Assembly (NCBI GenBank): GCA_034421575.1
Contig: DAOUKG010000066.1
Location: 1-64,000 of the forward strand
Direction: 5' to 3'
Source of the DNA: VXLM01 sp034421575
GTDB taxonomy: Bacteria > Chloroflexota > Dehalococcoidia > Lucifugimonadales > VXLM01
Length of the DNA: 64,000 bases
Below are positions 50,909 through 59,383 of this stretch, piece after piece. A model generated the notes under the pieces. The model saw only the letters and a list, made by a program, of their open reading frames with translations. It had not been told where the DNA came from and searched no databases. Numbering within the stretch: the stretch's first letter is position 1; each line of letters begins with the position of its first letter. Both the position numbers and the translations under genes were made by a program.

Positions 50909-52081
50909 ATGACGGTTACCACGGACGCTGTCATCATAGGCGGCGGAGTCATGGGGACGAGCATCCTCTACAACCTGGCGTCGCGAGGCGTGCGATCTCC
51001 CGTCCTGCTGGAGAGGGACACGCTCGGCTCCGGGTCGACCGGCCGCTCCTCCGGCGCGGTGAGGATGCACTACTCCACGACCGTGAACGCCCATCTCGCC
51101 TGGGAGAGCCTGAAGATCTTCCAGAACTGGGACGATGTTGTTGGGGGAGGGGACTGCGGATTCGTACACACCGGCTACATGGTCTTCGTGCCGGAGGAGT
51201 CGCACGACGGGCTCAGGCACAACATTGCTCTCCAGCAGGCAGTCGGCATCAAGACGGAGATCATCTCGAAGGAGGACGCCAAGGAGCTCGCTCCCGCATT
51301 CGACTTCGCCGACGGCGAGTCCTATGCCTGGGAGCCGCAGTCCGGTCACGCTGACCCTTCCGGCACCGCGATGGCCTATGCCGCCCGCTCACGCGAGATG
51401 GGAGCAAACATCATCCTGGAATCCCCAGTCACCGACGTGGAGATCGAGAACGGCAGGGTCGTGGCCGTACGCACCGCCACAGAGAGGTACGAGGCTCCCA
51501 TCGTCGTGATAGCCACGGGCCCATGGTCGGGACGCTTCATGAGCAAGTTGGGCTACGACCTTCCGCTGGAGGCCACCCGGCACGAGGTATTCCTCATCCG
51601 CAGGCCCATGGACAGGCTGCCCTCACATCCGGGAGGCGGCGACATGGCGAACCTCACGTACTTCCGCCCCGAAGGCTCCGACCTCACCCTTGTGGGCAAC
51701 GGCAACGACGAGGATGTAGCCGACCCCGACGACTACAGCCCGACCATTCGCGCCGACCATCTCGAGGACGTCTGGCTGCGCCTGGCGCGTCGCATTCCCG
51801 ACATCGCCGACGGAGAGTTGTTCACCGGGTACGCCGGTCTGTATACCTCCACGCCCGACCTGCATCCAATCATCGACCGGGTGGATGGCATTGAGGGGCT
51901 GTACCTTTGCACGGGCTTCTCCGGGCACGGCTTCAAACTGGCACCCGCAATAGGAATCTGCATGGCGGAGATGATTCTCGAAGGCGACTCGAAGCTGGTC
52001 GACTTCACGCCGCTGCGCATGTCGCGGTTTGCCGAGGGCAATCTCAATACCACTACCTACAAGTTCAAGGTGATAGCCTAG
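50909..52081 (+). CDS. FAD-dependent oxidoreductase (DAO/sarcosine oxidase beta-like)
   Basis: 390 residues. FAD site AVIIGGGVMGTSILYNL and VLLERDTLGSGSTGRSSGAV, the latter typical of sarcosine or dimethylglycine oxidase relatives; DLHPIIDRVDGIEGLYLCTG and GFSGHGFKLAPAIG close the fold. Oxidises a secondary or tertiary amine, or a D-amino acid. GGTGAG precedes the ATG. The next gene, an OpuAC-like lipoprotein, follows after 50 bp; a link between betaine-type binding and amine oxidation is possible. Confidence 0.9.
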   Translation: MTVTTDAVIIGGGVMGTSILYNLASRGVRSPVLLERDTLGSGSTGRSSGAVRMHYSTTVNAHLAWESLKIFQNWDDVVGGGDCGFVHTGYMVFVPEESHDGLRHNIALQQAVGIKTEIISKEDAKELAPAFDFADGESYAWEPQSGHADPSGTAMAYAARSREMGANIILESPVTDVEIENGRVVAVRTATERYEAPIVVIATGPWSGRFMSKLGYDLPLEATRHEVFLIRRPMDRLPSHPGGGDMANLTYFRPEGSDLTLVGNGNDEDVADPDDYSPTIRADHLEDVWLRLARRIPDIADGELFTGYAGLYTSTPDLHPIIDRVDGIEGLYLCTGFSGHGFKLAPAIGICMAEMILEGDSKLVDFTPLRMSRFAEGNLNTTTYKFKVIA

Positions 52082-52131
52082 GATTCGATCTATTCGACGA
52101 CACGCTCTGAAATCCCTAACGGAGGGGACTG

Positions 52132-53271
52132 ATGACAACTTCTCCACGTTTGATCTCAACCGCTCTTGCCCTCTTCGCGCTCATCATAGTCGCAACGGTC
52201 CTCGGGGCGTGCGCAGAGCAGGAGTCACCCCTCATCGCCGGGGACCTGGCCACACCCACCTCCACCCCCACGGTGCATGAACGAGCGGAAGCCGCGGCCG
52301 CCGCGACACCCACACCGACTCCCGTCCCGCTGCCGACCTCGGTGCCGGTAGCGGTGCCGACGGCGACCACTGCGCCAACCGCAGTCCCAACCGAGCCGCC
52401 GACTGCCACCGTCGAACCGACCGCCACTGCAGTTCCGGCAGGCGAGACACCGGAGCCTACTCCGGTCCAGGCCGGTCAGACTCCCGAACCTCCGTCACCA
52501 ACGCCCACACCGGCGCCACCACCTACGGCCACTGCGGTACCTGAACCCACCTCGCCACCTGCCATGGCCGTAGGCCCGACTCACACACCCGTGCCATTGC
52601 CGGAAGACTACAGTCTGAGGACGCACGGGCCGCCGCCAGTCGAACTCATCAAGTTCGCGCAGTGGGATGAGAACCGCGTCAAGCTTGGCAACTGGGTTGC
52701 GGGATATATCATCGCCCACGGTCTCGATCACCCGGTCCGCGTCATCGAGATGGAGCCGGAGGAATACAAGGACAAACTCCCGCACGGCGACGTTGACATC
52801 GTCATGGAAGCCGATCCCGCCTGGGCCCAGCCCTACGTGGACGCGGGTGTGCTGATCCTGCTCGGGCCGCTCTCCGACGCCAGCCCCGACACGGTCGTCG
52901 CAGTCAACGCGAGCGTATGGAGCCGTGCCCCCAGGGTGGGGCAGCTTCTTGAAAAGTACGAGTGGAGTGGCGAGCAGCTTACTACCGAGTCGGGGAAGAT
53001 CCGGGGTGGGCGCATTGCCGTCCGCGAGAACATCATCGGCCTCTCATTCATCGAGGACAATGGCCCGATCTGGGGAGTTTGGGTCGATTCCGACACCGCG
53101 ACGCGCGTCGAAACGGCCGTCAGCGATGGCAAGGTCGGCCACTGCCGCCAGTTCGAGGAGAGGCGCACGGCGAGCTTCACAAGGATCTGCATAGACGATC
53201 CCTCGATAAGCATCACCGACAGCGCGAGGCGTGTGGATGCGTCCGCGCCGGCAGCTGAAACATCGGGCTGA
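52132..53271 (+). CDS. Lipoprotein with long Thr/Pro linker and glycine-betaine-binding (OpuAC-like) domain
   Basis: 379 residues with GGAGGGG before the ATG. Signal peptide ending in the lipobox VLGACAEQ. Residues ~40-165 are a Thr/Pro/Ala/Val-rich linker. The C-terminal domain resembles OpuAC substrate-binding proteins: VELIKFAQWDENRVKLGNWV, GYIIAHGLDHPVRVIEM, GDVDIVMEADPAW and GRIAVRENIIGL. No permease or ATPase gene is nearby and the domain seems shorter than a full transporter receptor, so a sensor or surface-binding role is as likely. Confidence 0.75.
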   Translation: MTTSPRLISTALALFALIIVATVLGACAEQESPLIAGDLATPTSTPTVHERAEAAAAATPTPTPVPLPTSVPVAVPTATTAPTAVPTEPPTATVEPTATAVPAGETPEPTPVQAGQTPEPPSPTPTPAPPPTATAVPEPTSPPAMAVGPTHTPVPLPEDYSLRTHGPPPVELIKFAQWDENRVKLGNWVAGYIIAHGLDHPVRVIEMEPEEYKDKLPHGDVDIVMEADPAWAQPYVDAGVLILLGPLSDASPDTVVAVNASVWSRAPRVGQLLEKYEWSGEQLTTESGKIRGGRIAVRENIIGLSFIEDNGPIWGVWVDSDTATRVETAVSDGKVGHCRQFEERRTASFTRICIDDPSISITDSARRVDASAPAAETSG

Positions 53272-53275
53272 GTCG

Positions 53276-53311
53276 CGACGCCGCCTCGATTTCGCAGGGG
53301 CGGCGCCGCTA
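53276..53311. terminator. GC-rich hairpin between convergent genes
   Basis: GCGACGCCGCC and GGGGCGGCGCCGC face each other in the 42-bp gap between the OpuAC-like lipoprotein and leuS. A strong stem without a clear U-tract, probably ending both transcripts. Confidence 0.35.
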
Positions 53312-53313
53312 AG

Positions 53314-55797
53314 CTACTTCACTACGATATTCACCAGCCTGCCCGGCACGTAGATGGTCTTGACCACCTGCTTGCCTTCCGTGTGGCGCTGGACGTTCTC
53401 CTCGGCCATTGCGGCCTCTCTTGCGTCGTCCTCGCTCACGTCGACAGGCATTTCGACCTTGGCCCGCACTCTGCCGTTGACCTGAACGACCAGTTCGATC
53501 ATCTCATCGGCGGCCAGCTCGGCGTCGAATTCCGGCAGCGGTTCGTTGTGAATGCTCGTCGTGTGGCCAGCGCGCTCCCACAGCTCTTCGCTAATGTGCG
53601 GAGCCATGGGGGCCAGCAGCACCAACAGCTTCTCGATAGCCTCGTTCCACGTCCCGGCATCGACGTTCTTGGCCTCCCACGCCGAGTTCAGCGTGTTCGA
53701 GAACTCCATCAGACCCGCCAGCGCTGTGTTGAACTTGAACGACTCGACATCCCTCTCGACCCGCCTGATCGTCTTGTGAGTTGCCCGGATCAGGTCCGTG
53801 TCGGCGGACCGGTCGGTCGGCAGGTCGTCCAGTATGCGCGAGTCCCGCTGGGCAATCTCCCATACGCGGTTCAGCCAGCGTGAGACCCCGTTGATGCCGG
53901 TGTCCTGCCAGCTTCCTCCTCGGTCCCAAGGGCCTACGAACATCAGGTAGCAGCGCACGGCGTCCGCGCCATATGACTCGACATAGTCGTCAGGCGCGAC
54001 CACGTTGCCCCGCGACTTGCTCATCTTCTGGCCGTCCTCGCCCAGCAGGTGCCCCTGGTTGTACAGCCGAACGAATGGCTCGTCGACATCGAGCAGCCCC
54101 AGGTCCCGCATCGCCTTGGTGAAGAACCGCGCATACAGCAGGTGCATGACCGCGTGCTCGGCCCCGCCCGTATACTGATCGACCTGCGCCCAGTGACGAA
54201 TGGCGCTTGGATCGAATGGTGCGTCGTCGTACTGCGGACTCGCGAATCGGAACTGGTACCACGAAGAGTCGACGAACGTGTCCATCGTGTCGGTCTCACG
54301 CTTCGCCGGCGCATCGCAGTTTGGGTCTGGGCACGTCGTGTTCAAGAACCCCTCGTGCAGCCCCAGAGGCGACTCCCCGGTGGGACGGAACTCCGCGTCC
54401 TCCGGCAGCAGTACGGGCAGTTCGTCGTCCGGGACCGGCACTGCCCCGCAGTCGTCGCAGTAGACTATCGGTATCGGCGTGCCCCAGTAGCGCTGGCGCG
54501 AGATCAACCAGTCCCTCATGCGGTAGCGGACTGCCCGCTTGCCCCAGCCCTGCTCCTCGATATGGTCGGCCATGGCCTGCCATCCCTCGGCGCTCGGCAT
54601 CCCGTCGAACTGCCCTGAGTTGGTCTGCGTCCCCTCATCGACGTACGCCTCCGTCAGCGGACTGCCGTCGTAGTCGGGTGGGGCGACCACCACCTTTATC
54701 GGCAGGCCGTACGCGGTTGCGAACTCGAAGTCGCGCTGATCGTGGGCCGGAACGCCCATGACGATGCCCGTGCCATAGCTCATCAGCACGTAATCACCTA
54801 CCAGGATCGGCACACGTTCGCCGTTCAGCAGGTTCGTTGCATATGATCCGGTGTGGACGCCGGTCTTTTCCTTCTCAGTGGACAGGCGCTCGATTTCGGT
54901 CTGCCTCTGAGCCTGTCCGACATAGTCCTCCACCTCGGCACGGCGCTCCGGCGTCGTCAGCTTCTCGACCAGAGGGTGCTCAGGAGCGAGTACGACGAAC
55001 GTCACGCCGAAGATCGTGTCGATGCGCGTCGTGTACGTCGTGAGCGTCTTCTCTTCCAGACCGTACTCCGAAATATCGAATGTAATGTCGACACCCTCGC
55101 TTCGCCCGATCCAGTTGGTCTGCATCGTGTTGATCTTCTCGGGCCAATCGATCGTGGTCTGATCCAGCAGTTCGTCCGCGTAGTCGGTCACGCGGAACAG
55201 CCACTGATAGATGTCACGTCGGACGACCTCCGCGTCACACCTCTCACAGCGACCGTTCTCCACCTGTTCATTGGCCAGGACGGTGCTGCACGCTGGACAC
55301 CAGTTGGCAGGCGCGTAGGCTCTATAGGCCAGGCCGGCCTTGTAGAACTGGTTGAACAGCCACTGGTTCCACTTGTAGTAGTCGGGCACACAGGTGACCA
55401 ACTCACGGTCCCAATCATAGATCGTCCCCATCGAGCGCAGCTGGCGCCGCATGTTCTCGATGTTATCCATCGTGCGCACGTGCGGATGGACCCCGTCCTT
55501 GATCGCCGCGTTCTCGGCCGGCAGTCCAAAGGCGTCAAAGCCCATCGGGTGCAGGACGTTGAACCCCTGCATCCGCCGAAAGCGGGCATGGGCGTCCGAG
55601 GGAGCCATCGCGTACCAGTGGCCGATGTGGAGGTCGCCGGAAGGGTAGGGGTACATCGTGAGCTCGTACCAGTTTGGACGCGGGTCATCATTCCGAACGG
55701 TGTAGAGCCCGCTCTGGTCCCAACGCTCCTGCCACTTGCTCTCGACCTCCGTGGGCATATACTGCCCCGTCGTTTGTCGCTCCTCTACGGTCGTCAT
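53314..55797 (-). CDS. leuS: Leucyl-tRNA synthetase
   Basis: 827 residues from ATG at 55797 with GAGGGAG upstream. Class I synthetase: HIGH-type motif PYPSGDLHIGHWYAM, KMSKSRGNVVAPDD signature, an inserted editing domain (GTGIVMGVPAHDQRDFEFA) and a zinc-like region CPACSTVLANEQVENGRC with later CDDCGAVPVPD. A T-box leader with a CUC specifier precedes it, so uncharged tRNA-Leu should raise expression. Confidence 0.97.
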   Translation of the reverse strand: MTTVEERQTTGQYMPTEVESKWQERWDQSGLYTVRNDDPRPNWYELTMYPYPSGDLHIGHWYAMAPSDAHARFRRMQGFNVLHPMGFDAFGLPAENAAIKDGVHPHVRTMDNIENMRRQLRSMGTIYDWDRELVTCVPDYYKWNQWLFNQFYKAGLAYRAYAPANWCPACSTVLANEQVENGRCERCDAEVVRRDIYQWLFRVTDYADELLDQTTIDWPEKINTMQTNWIGRSEGVDITFDISEYGLEEKTLTTYTTRIDTIFGVTFVVLAPEHPLVEKLTTPERRAEVEDYVGQAQRQTEIERLSTEKEKTGVHTGSYATNLLNGERVPILVGDYVLMSYGTGIVMGVPAHDQRDFEFATAYGLPIKVVVAPPDYDGSPLTEAYVDEGTQTNSGQFDGMPSAEGWQAMADHIEEQGWGKRAVRYRMRDWLISRQRYWGTPIPIVYCDDCGAVPVPDDELPVLLPEDAEFRPTGESPLGLHEGFLNTTCPDPNCDAPAKRETDTMDTFVDSSWYQFRFASPQYDDAPFDPSAIRHWAQVDQYTGGAEHAVMHLLYARFFTKAMRDLGLLDVDEPFVRLYNQGHLLGEDGQKMSKSRGNVVAPDDYVESYGADAVRCYLMFVGPWDRGGSWQDTGINGVSRWLNRVWEIAQRDSRILDDLPTDRSADTDLIRATHKTIRRVERDVESFKFNTALAGLMEFSNTLNSAWEAKNVDAGTWNEAIEKLLVLLAPMAPHISEELWERAGHTTSIHNEPLPEFDAELAADEMIELVVQVNGRVRAKVEMPVDVSEDDAREAAMAEENVQRHTEGKQVVKTIYVPGRLVNIVVK

Positions 55798-55895
55798 GGT
55801 ACTGCTCCCTCGCTTCTTGCCGTCCCCAAACTTACTCGCCGATTGCATTTGCTGGGCCAACCGAGTCCGCAGCCCTTCACACATTTCTCCGATAC

Positions 55896-56218
55896 GAAAA
55901 ATCCCGTCCCTGATGTCAAGGGACGGGATTCTGAGTACGCTTAGAATCTCGCGGTACCACCCTCGTTCCCCGGACTCGGTAGTTCGACCCTTACTGGTCT
56001 ACAGATCGACGAACTTGCGTCCGGGACACTCGGAGACGATAACGGCGCCTACCGTCTCGGCCTAGGAACTCCGTACTTTCCCACGCAAAGGAGGGGTACG
56101 AAGTGACCTTCAGCCAAGAGGCTCAAGGGCGAGTTCACGGGTAACGCTAACGCTGAGGCTTCCAGCCGACGGCCTCATTCTCTATCGCGCGCCGCCCGTT
56201 ACTACTCCCTGTCAAAGC
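55896..56218 (-). promoter_or_regulatory. T-box riboswitch (leucine) upstream of leuS
   Basis: The 14-nt T-box AGGGTGGTACCGCG is exact at 55963-55950 on the minus strand. Upstream, stem I carries AGAGAATGAGG and GGCTGGAAGCCTC-type elements, and the specifier loop reads GAACTCGCCC (56136-56127), so the codon is CUC for Leu, in accord with the gene it controls. The terminator is AATCCCGTCCCT/AGGGACGGGATT (55900-55930) with a U5 run. Uncharged tRNA-Leu would pair with both specifier and T-box to stabilise the antiterminator. Leader from about 56218; no other feature was seen in 56219-56444. Confidence 0.93.
55897..55930 (-). terminator. Intrinsic terminator of the leuS T-box leader
   Basis: A perfect 12-bp stem (AATCCCGTCCCT with AGGGACGGGATT) with a 7-nt loop, followed on the minus strand by five U residues. 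It competes with the antiterminator formed by the T-box sequence. Confidence 0.9.
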
Positions 56219-56444
56219 CCTTCACAGGTATTCGATTGCATCCAAACCTAGCACGCACTGGAAAGGCAGTCAAGGAATTAGCCTCGCGGTGGGTGCCCTC
56301 CGCGCTCCCAGCACACCCGCCGTCAGCGTCCGTGCAATGCTCATGAAGTCCGGCTGGGATTTGGTAGACCCGTGTCCGTATTGGTACAATCAACAGGTGG
56401 CGCCCGCGAGTCCCCTAAATCACCGGCCCGACGCGAAGTAACGA

Positions 56445-58352
56445 ATGCCCCGCAAGACACTCGACGAACTGTTTCAACCAGGCCCTCCCCGGCGCGCTGA
56501 CGACGATTCGCGCGAGGAGATGAACGACGAGGAGCAGAAATATGTGCTGTGGGGCCTCAAGGAAGACTGGGACATCTCACGAATTGCCGAGGCCCTCGCC
56601 GTTGAGGAGAGGATCGTTTCACAGTTCTACGTCGGCCTGGTAAAGAACCCCGACGTACTGCTCGATCTGGACATTATCGAGCCGATCGAAGACCAAGGTG
56701 TCACGATGTTTCGGTGTGTCGTATGCACCGTTCATCTCAACTCTCCTGATCAGATCGACAGGCACGTTTTGGCCCACTTCCTCAAGGACGCCGATCTCGA
56801 TGCCGCGATCGAAGCTCGTAGTAAATCGGAGCGACAACACGTGCCCCCAGAAGTGACAGATAACGAACAGCCCGGCCAACCTGAAGCTGAAGCAGGCGGG
56901 ATCCCTGATTCTCCCGCTGTTGAATCCGCCGAGACCGGTGAACAGGAGGGCGGTGAAGACGCAGCGCCCTCCGTAATACCCCCCGACGCAGACCGCGCAG
57001 AGATCCTCCAAGCCCTCCGCCGCTTGGCTGCCTTGCCGGATGACCCTGTTTCAATGAAGGAGCCTCCTGTCCAGGACGAGGCAGCCGATGCTGACGATCC
57101 CAAGGTGGAACCGCAGCCGGCAACGTCCGAAGAGGAACAGAAGGACGAAATAGATAACTCATTCGAGCGCTTGGCGGTGCTCGTCGAATCCACGGAGGAG
57201 CCGACGGAAGCCGTCCCCGAGCAAGCCGAGACTATTCAGGTCGAACCGGAAACGGAGCGGATCGCCGAAAGTGTTGCTTCAACCGAAGTGCCTGACGCTG
57301 TGCCGGACGAGGTGGCGCTTGTCAGACGACCCAGGGAGACAACCAATGGATCGCGGCTGATGGTCCACGATCCCCCCAGGAAAGGTCTTGCGAGGGTGCT
57401 CCACTTCTTTACCGGATGGGCCCGATCTGCAAATGCGGAGAGGCAGAGACGCGATGTCGTTGGGGGAATGGGCAGCGTCAAGGAGGCTACGTCCGTAACG
57501 ATTGAGTCCGGCGCCATGAAGATTCTCTCGACGAGGATGCTCGATGTCGTCGACTACCGCGAGGTCTCCCTATCTACCCAGCTCTACGCGGGTGGCGTTG
57601 TCGTAGATGCGGGCACCATCAGCAGACACCTGGCTGCCGCCCTGGCTGACATGAAGGGGGCTCACAGGTCCCTGTACGCGGCGGTACCTGGTTATCAGTC
57701 GGCCATGCGGCGGTTCGATCTTCCCGACGTGAGGGAGATCGACCCGAAGGAAGTAATACCCCGCGAGGCCCGGCGGGTTCTCGGTTTTCCCGTCGAAAAC
57801 GCCGCGCTTCGATGGCAGCGGTTGCCGGGCAGATCGCGCATAGCGCGCTGGCTGGTAGCCGCCTCGTCCGATGCCTCCTTTTCGTCGATTTCGGCAGTGG
57901 TCAAGGGCACCGGCCACAAGATGCGCGCCCTCGAATTACGTCCGTTCGCCCTGACGCGGGCCGTCGGTCATCCCACGGTAGTCTGCGTGTTCGTCTCCTC
58001 CGACGGCTGCGACGTGGTAATTGTCCGCGATTGGGAACCCCACACGTACCAGTCTGTCTACTGGGAGACCGGATCGGTTTCCGACACCGGCGATCTCGTC
58101 AGGAGACTGACCGAGGTGGTGGAGAATACCGTGGACCTTCACAATCTCCACAATCCGGAAGTCTCCCTGACGCCCAACGTGCCGATAACGGTGACGGGAG
58201 GGGAGACCGACCATCACGCCAACCTGGGGATCATGGTGGCCGCAAGCGCTGGACGGGACCTGGTCTTCGGCAAGAATCCCCTCAATGCCCCAGGCGACTT
58301 CCCTTACCAGTCACTCGTGGTAAACGTCGGCCTCGCCCTCTACGACATCTAG
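56445..58352 (+). CDS. Zinc-finger protein with acidic linker and PilM/FtsA-like actin-fold domain
   Basis: 635 residues. Residues ~25-80 look like a helix-turn-helix (KEDWDISRIAEALAVEERIV). At ~88-112 there is a C2H2-like finger FRCVVCTVHLNSPDQIDRHV followed by a His (LAHF). Residues ~120-300 are acidic, Pro/Glu-rich and probably disordered. From ~355 the C-terminal part resembles PilM/actin-like ATPases: ATSVTIESGAMKILSTRM, GGVVVDAGTISRHLAAAL, LYAAVPGYQSAMRRFDLP, IPREARRVLGFPVENAAL. The canonical PilM phosphate loop is not clear. No pilN, pilO or pilQ genes are adjacent. A type IV pilus-like or unrelated cytoskeletal scaffold is possible. Confidence 0.55.
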   Translation: MPRKTLDELFQPGPPRRADDDSREEMNDEEQKYVLWGLKEDWDISRIAEALAVEERIVSQFYVGLVKNPDVLLDLDIIEPIEDQGVTMFRCVVCTVHLNSPDQIDRHVLAHFLKDADLDAAIEARSKSERQHVPPEVTDNEQPGQPEAEAGGIPDSPAVESAETGEQEGGEDAAPSVIPPDADRAEILQALRRLAALPDDPVSMKEPPVQDEAADADDPKVEPQPATSEEEQKDEIDNSFERLAVLVESTEEPTEAVPEQAETIQVEPETERIAESVASTEVPDAVPDEVALVRRPRETTNGSRLMVHDPPRKGLARVLHFFTGWARSANAERQRRDVVGGMGSVKEATSVTIESGAMKILSTRMLDVVDYREVSLSTQLYAGGVVVDAGTISRHLAAALADMKGAHRSLYAAVPGYQSAMRRFDLPDVREIDPKEVIPREARRVLGFPVENAALRWQRLPGRSRIARWLVAASSDASFSSISAVVKGTGHKMRALELRPFALTRAVGHPTVVCVFVSSDGCDVVIVRDWEPHTYQSVYWETGSVSDTGDLVRRLTEVVENTVDLHNLHNPEVSLTPNVPITVTGGETDHHANLGIMVAASAGRDLVFGKNPLNAPGDFPYQSLVVNVGLALYDI

Positions 58353-58394
58353 TGGTTCAACATCCTAGATTTGAAGGGTAGCGACACGATGACC

Positions 58395-58423
58395 CGGTAG
58401 GGACGGGTTTGAAACCCGCCCTG
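58395..58423. repeat. Family C palindrome after the PilM-like gene
   Basis: CGGGTTT (58404-58410) and AAACCCG (58412-58418) in the sequence GGACGGGTTTGAAACCCGCC. The same type of repeat lies at 61464. Placed 50 bp after a stop codon, it may help end transcription. Confidence 0.5.
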
Positions 58424-58453
58424 TGGTGGTAGAACGCAAATCCAACCCCCAAA

Positions 58454-58585
58454 TTATACCAATTGGGTGTGATTAGGCCGTATTCTCTACTGACTGGGCT
58501 TTCTGGATTCCGGCCTTCGCCGGAATGACGGGGGTTTTGCTGCGCTCCGGTTAATTCACGGTGTAGTCAAAACAAATTGGTATTA
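58454..58585. mobile_element. MITE-like element E1 with ATACCAATT inverted ends
   Basis: ATACCAATT (58456-58464) and AATTGGTAT (58575-58583) are exact inverted ends; extended outward alignment matches about 16 of 20 positions. TTA flanks both sides (58454-58456 and 58583-58585). In the middle lies ATTCCGGCCTTCGCCGGAAT (58507-58526), a perfect 8-bp hairpin like the core of family A in reverse. No coding capacity; it lies between two convergent genes. Confidence 0.5.
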
Positions 58586-58614
58586 CTACCGGTCATTTCA
58601 ATGATTTCGGTCCA

Positions 58615-59169
58615 CTAGCCCTTCGCTGCGTTTCGCCAGCGAATGATGTCGAAGTCTACTGTGGACTCGATGACCGCGTCTCGCAGCGAGACCAACGAGG
58701 GCATGATTCTCAGTTCGACCCCGGCTTCGACGAGCGCCGCCATGAGATCTCGGATAGGCTCTATTTCCAGGGGCCGGCATTCGTGCTCGGAGACCCAGTA
58801 CCCGGCACTCTCATTGCGCAGCACGAATCCGTCCGATGGCAACGTGTACCGGTAGACCGTAGTTTCGCGTAGGCGATCAAGCCATCTCGACTCGATGGCC
58901 GCGATCACATTGGCGGTCGTGTGTCCAAAGAAAGTCTCCGCGTCTTCAGCCGAAGTGCGGGGCGAGTTCGTGATAATGACTCTCGGACAGTCGCGTGGAA
59001 AATAGAACTGGTGGCAATGCGTGCCGTCTACTCCCCATACGAGCTCCTCATCCGGTGGCCCGATCTTCACGGCCCTCGGAACGAACCGTTCTATGGAGGA
59101 GTCCTCGCTGAAGTGATAGAGGTAGTCCGGCTTCCTCGGCGGCGTGCTAACAGGGTTCTTCGAGAACAT
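58615..59169 (-). CDS. DUF6886 family protein
   Basis: 184 residues. YLYHFSEDSSIERFVPRAV at the N-terminus and VWGVDGTHCHQFYFPRDCPRV in the middle match this family, named only by a domain number; VYRYTLPSDGFVL follows. The function is unknown; the N-terminal HFSE...R pattern recalls ADP-ribosyltransferase-like or RNA 2'-phosphotransferase folds, but this is a guess. It has no clear ribosome site and is transcribed alone. Confidence 0.75.
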   Translation of the reverse strand: MFSKNPVSTPPRKPDYLYHFSEDSSIERFVPRAVKIGPPDEELVWGVDGTHCHQFYFPRDCPRVIITNSPRTSAEDAETFFGHTTANVIAAIESRWLDRLRETTVYRYTLPSDGFVLRNESAGYWVSEHECRPLEIEPIRDLMAALVEAGVELRIMPSLVSLRDAVIESTVDFDIIRWRNAAKG

Positions 59170-59177
59170 AGATAAAT

Positions 59178-59310
59178 ACCGGGGCAGATAACTGTTCAGA
59201 CTTCATGAGAGCACTCGACACATATACAGCCCACCGTCATTACCCGCGAAGGCCGGAATCCAGAGGGCGGGGGTGTTCCCCTCATCAAGACTGAATACTC
59301 ACCGGGGCAG
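59178..59310. mobile_element. Family A MITE-like element, copy A3, with 10-bp direct repeats
   Basis: The element (59188-59300, 113 bp) begins ATAACTGTTCAGACTTCATG and ends AAGACTGAATACTC; its core is CCACCGTCATTACCCGCGAA with GGCCGGAATCC. ACCGGGGCAG occurs exactly on both sides (59178-59187 and 59301-59310), abutting the ends, as expected for a target-site duplication. Right next to it is the promoter of the ribbon-helix-helix gene. Confidence 0.65.
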
Positions 59311-59318
59311 GGAACAAC

Positions 59319-59347
59319 TTGACAGCCTTAAACAAAAGTAATATAGT
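59319..59347 (+). promoter_or_regulatory. Sigma-70 type promoter for the ribbon-helix-helix gene
   Basis: TTGACA (59319-59324), 17-bp spacer, TATAGT (59342-59347): a near-consensus promoter 37 bp before the ATG at 59384. It begins 9 bp after the right direct repeat of element A3. Confidence 0.7.
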
Positions 59348-59383
59348 TACACGTAAGCATATTGTGTGCCCAAGGAGAACTCC

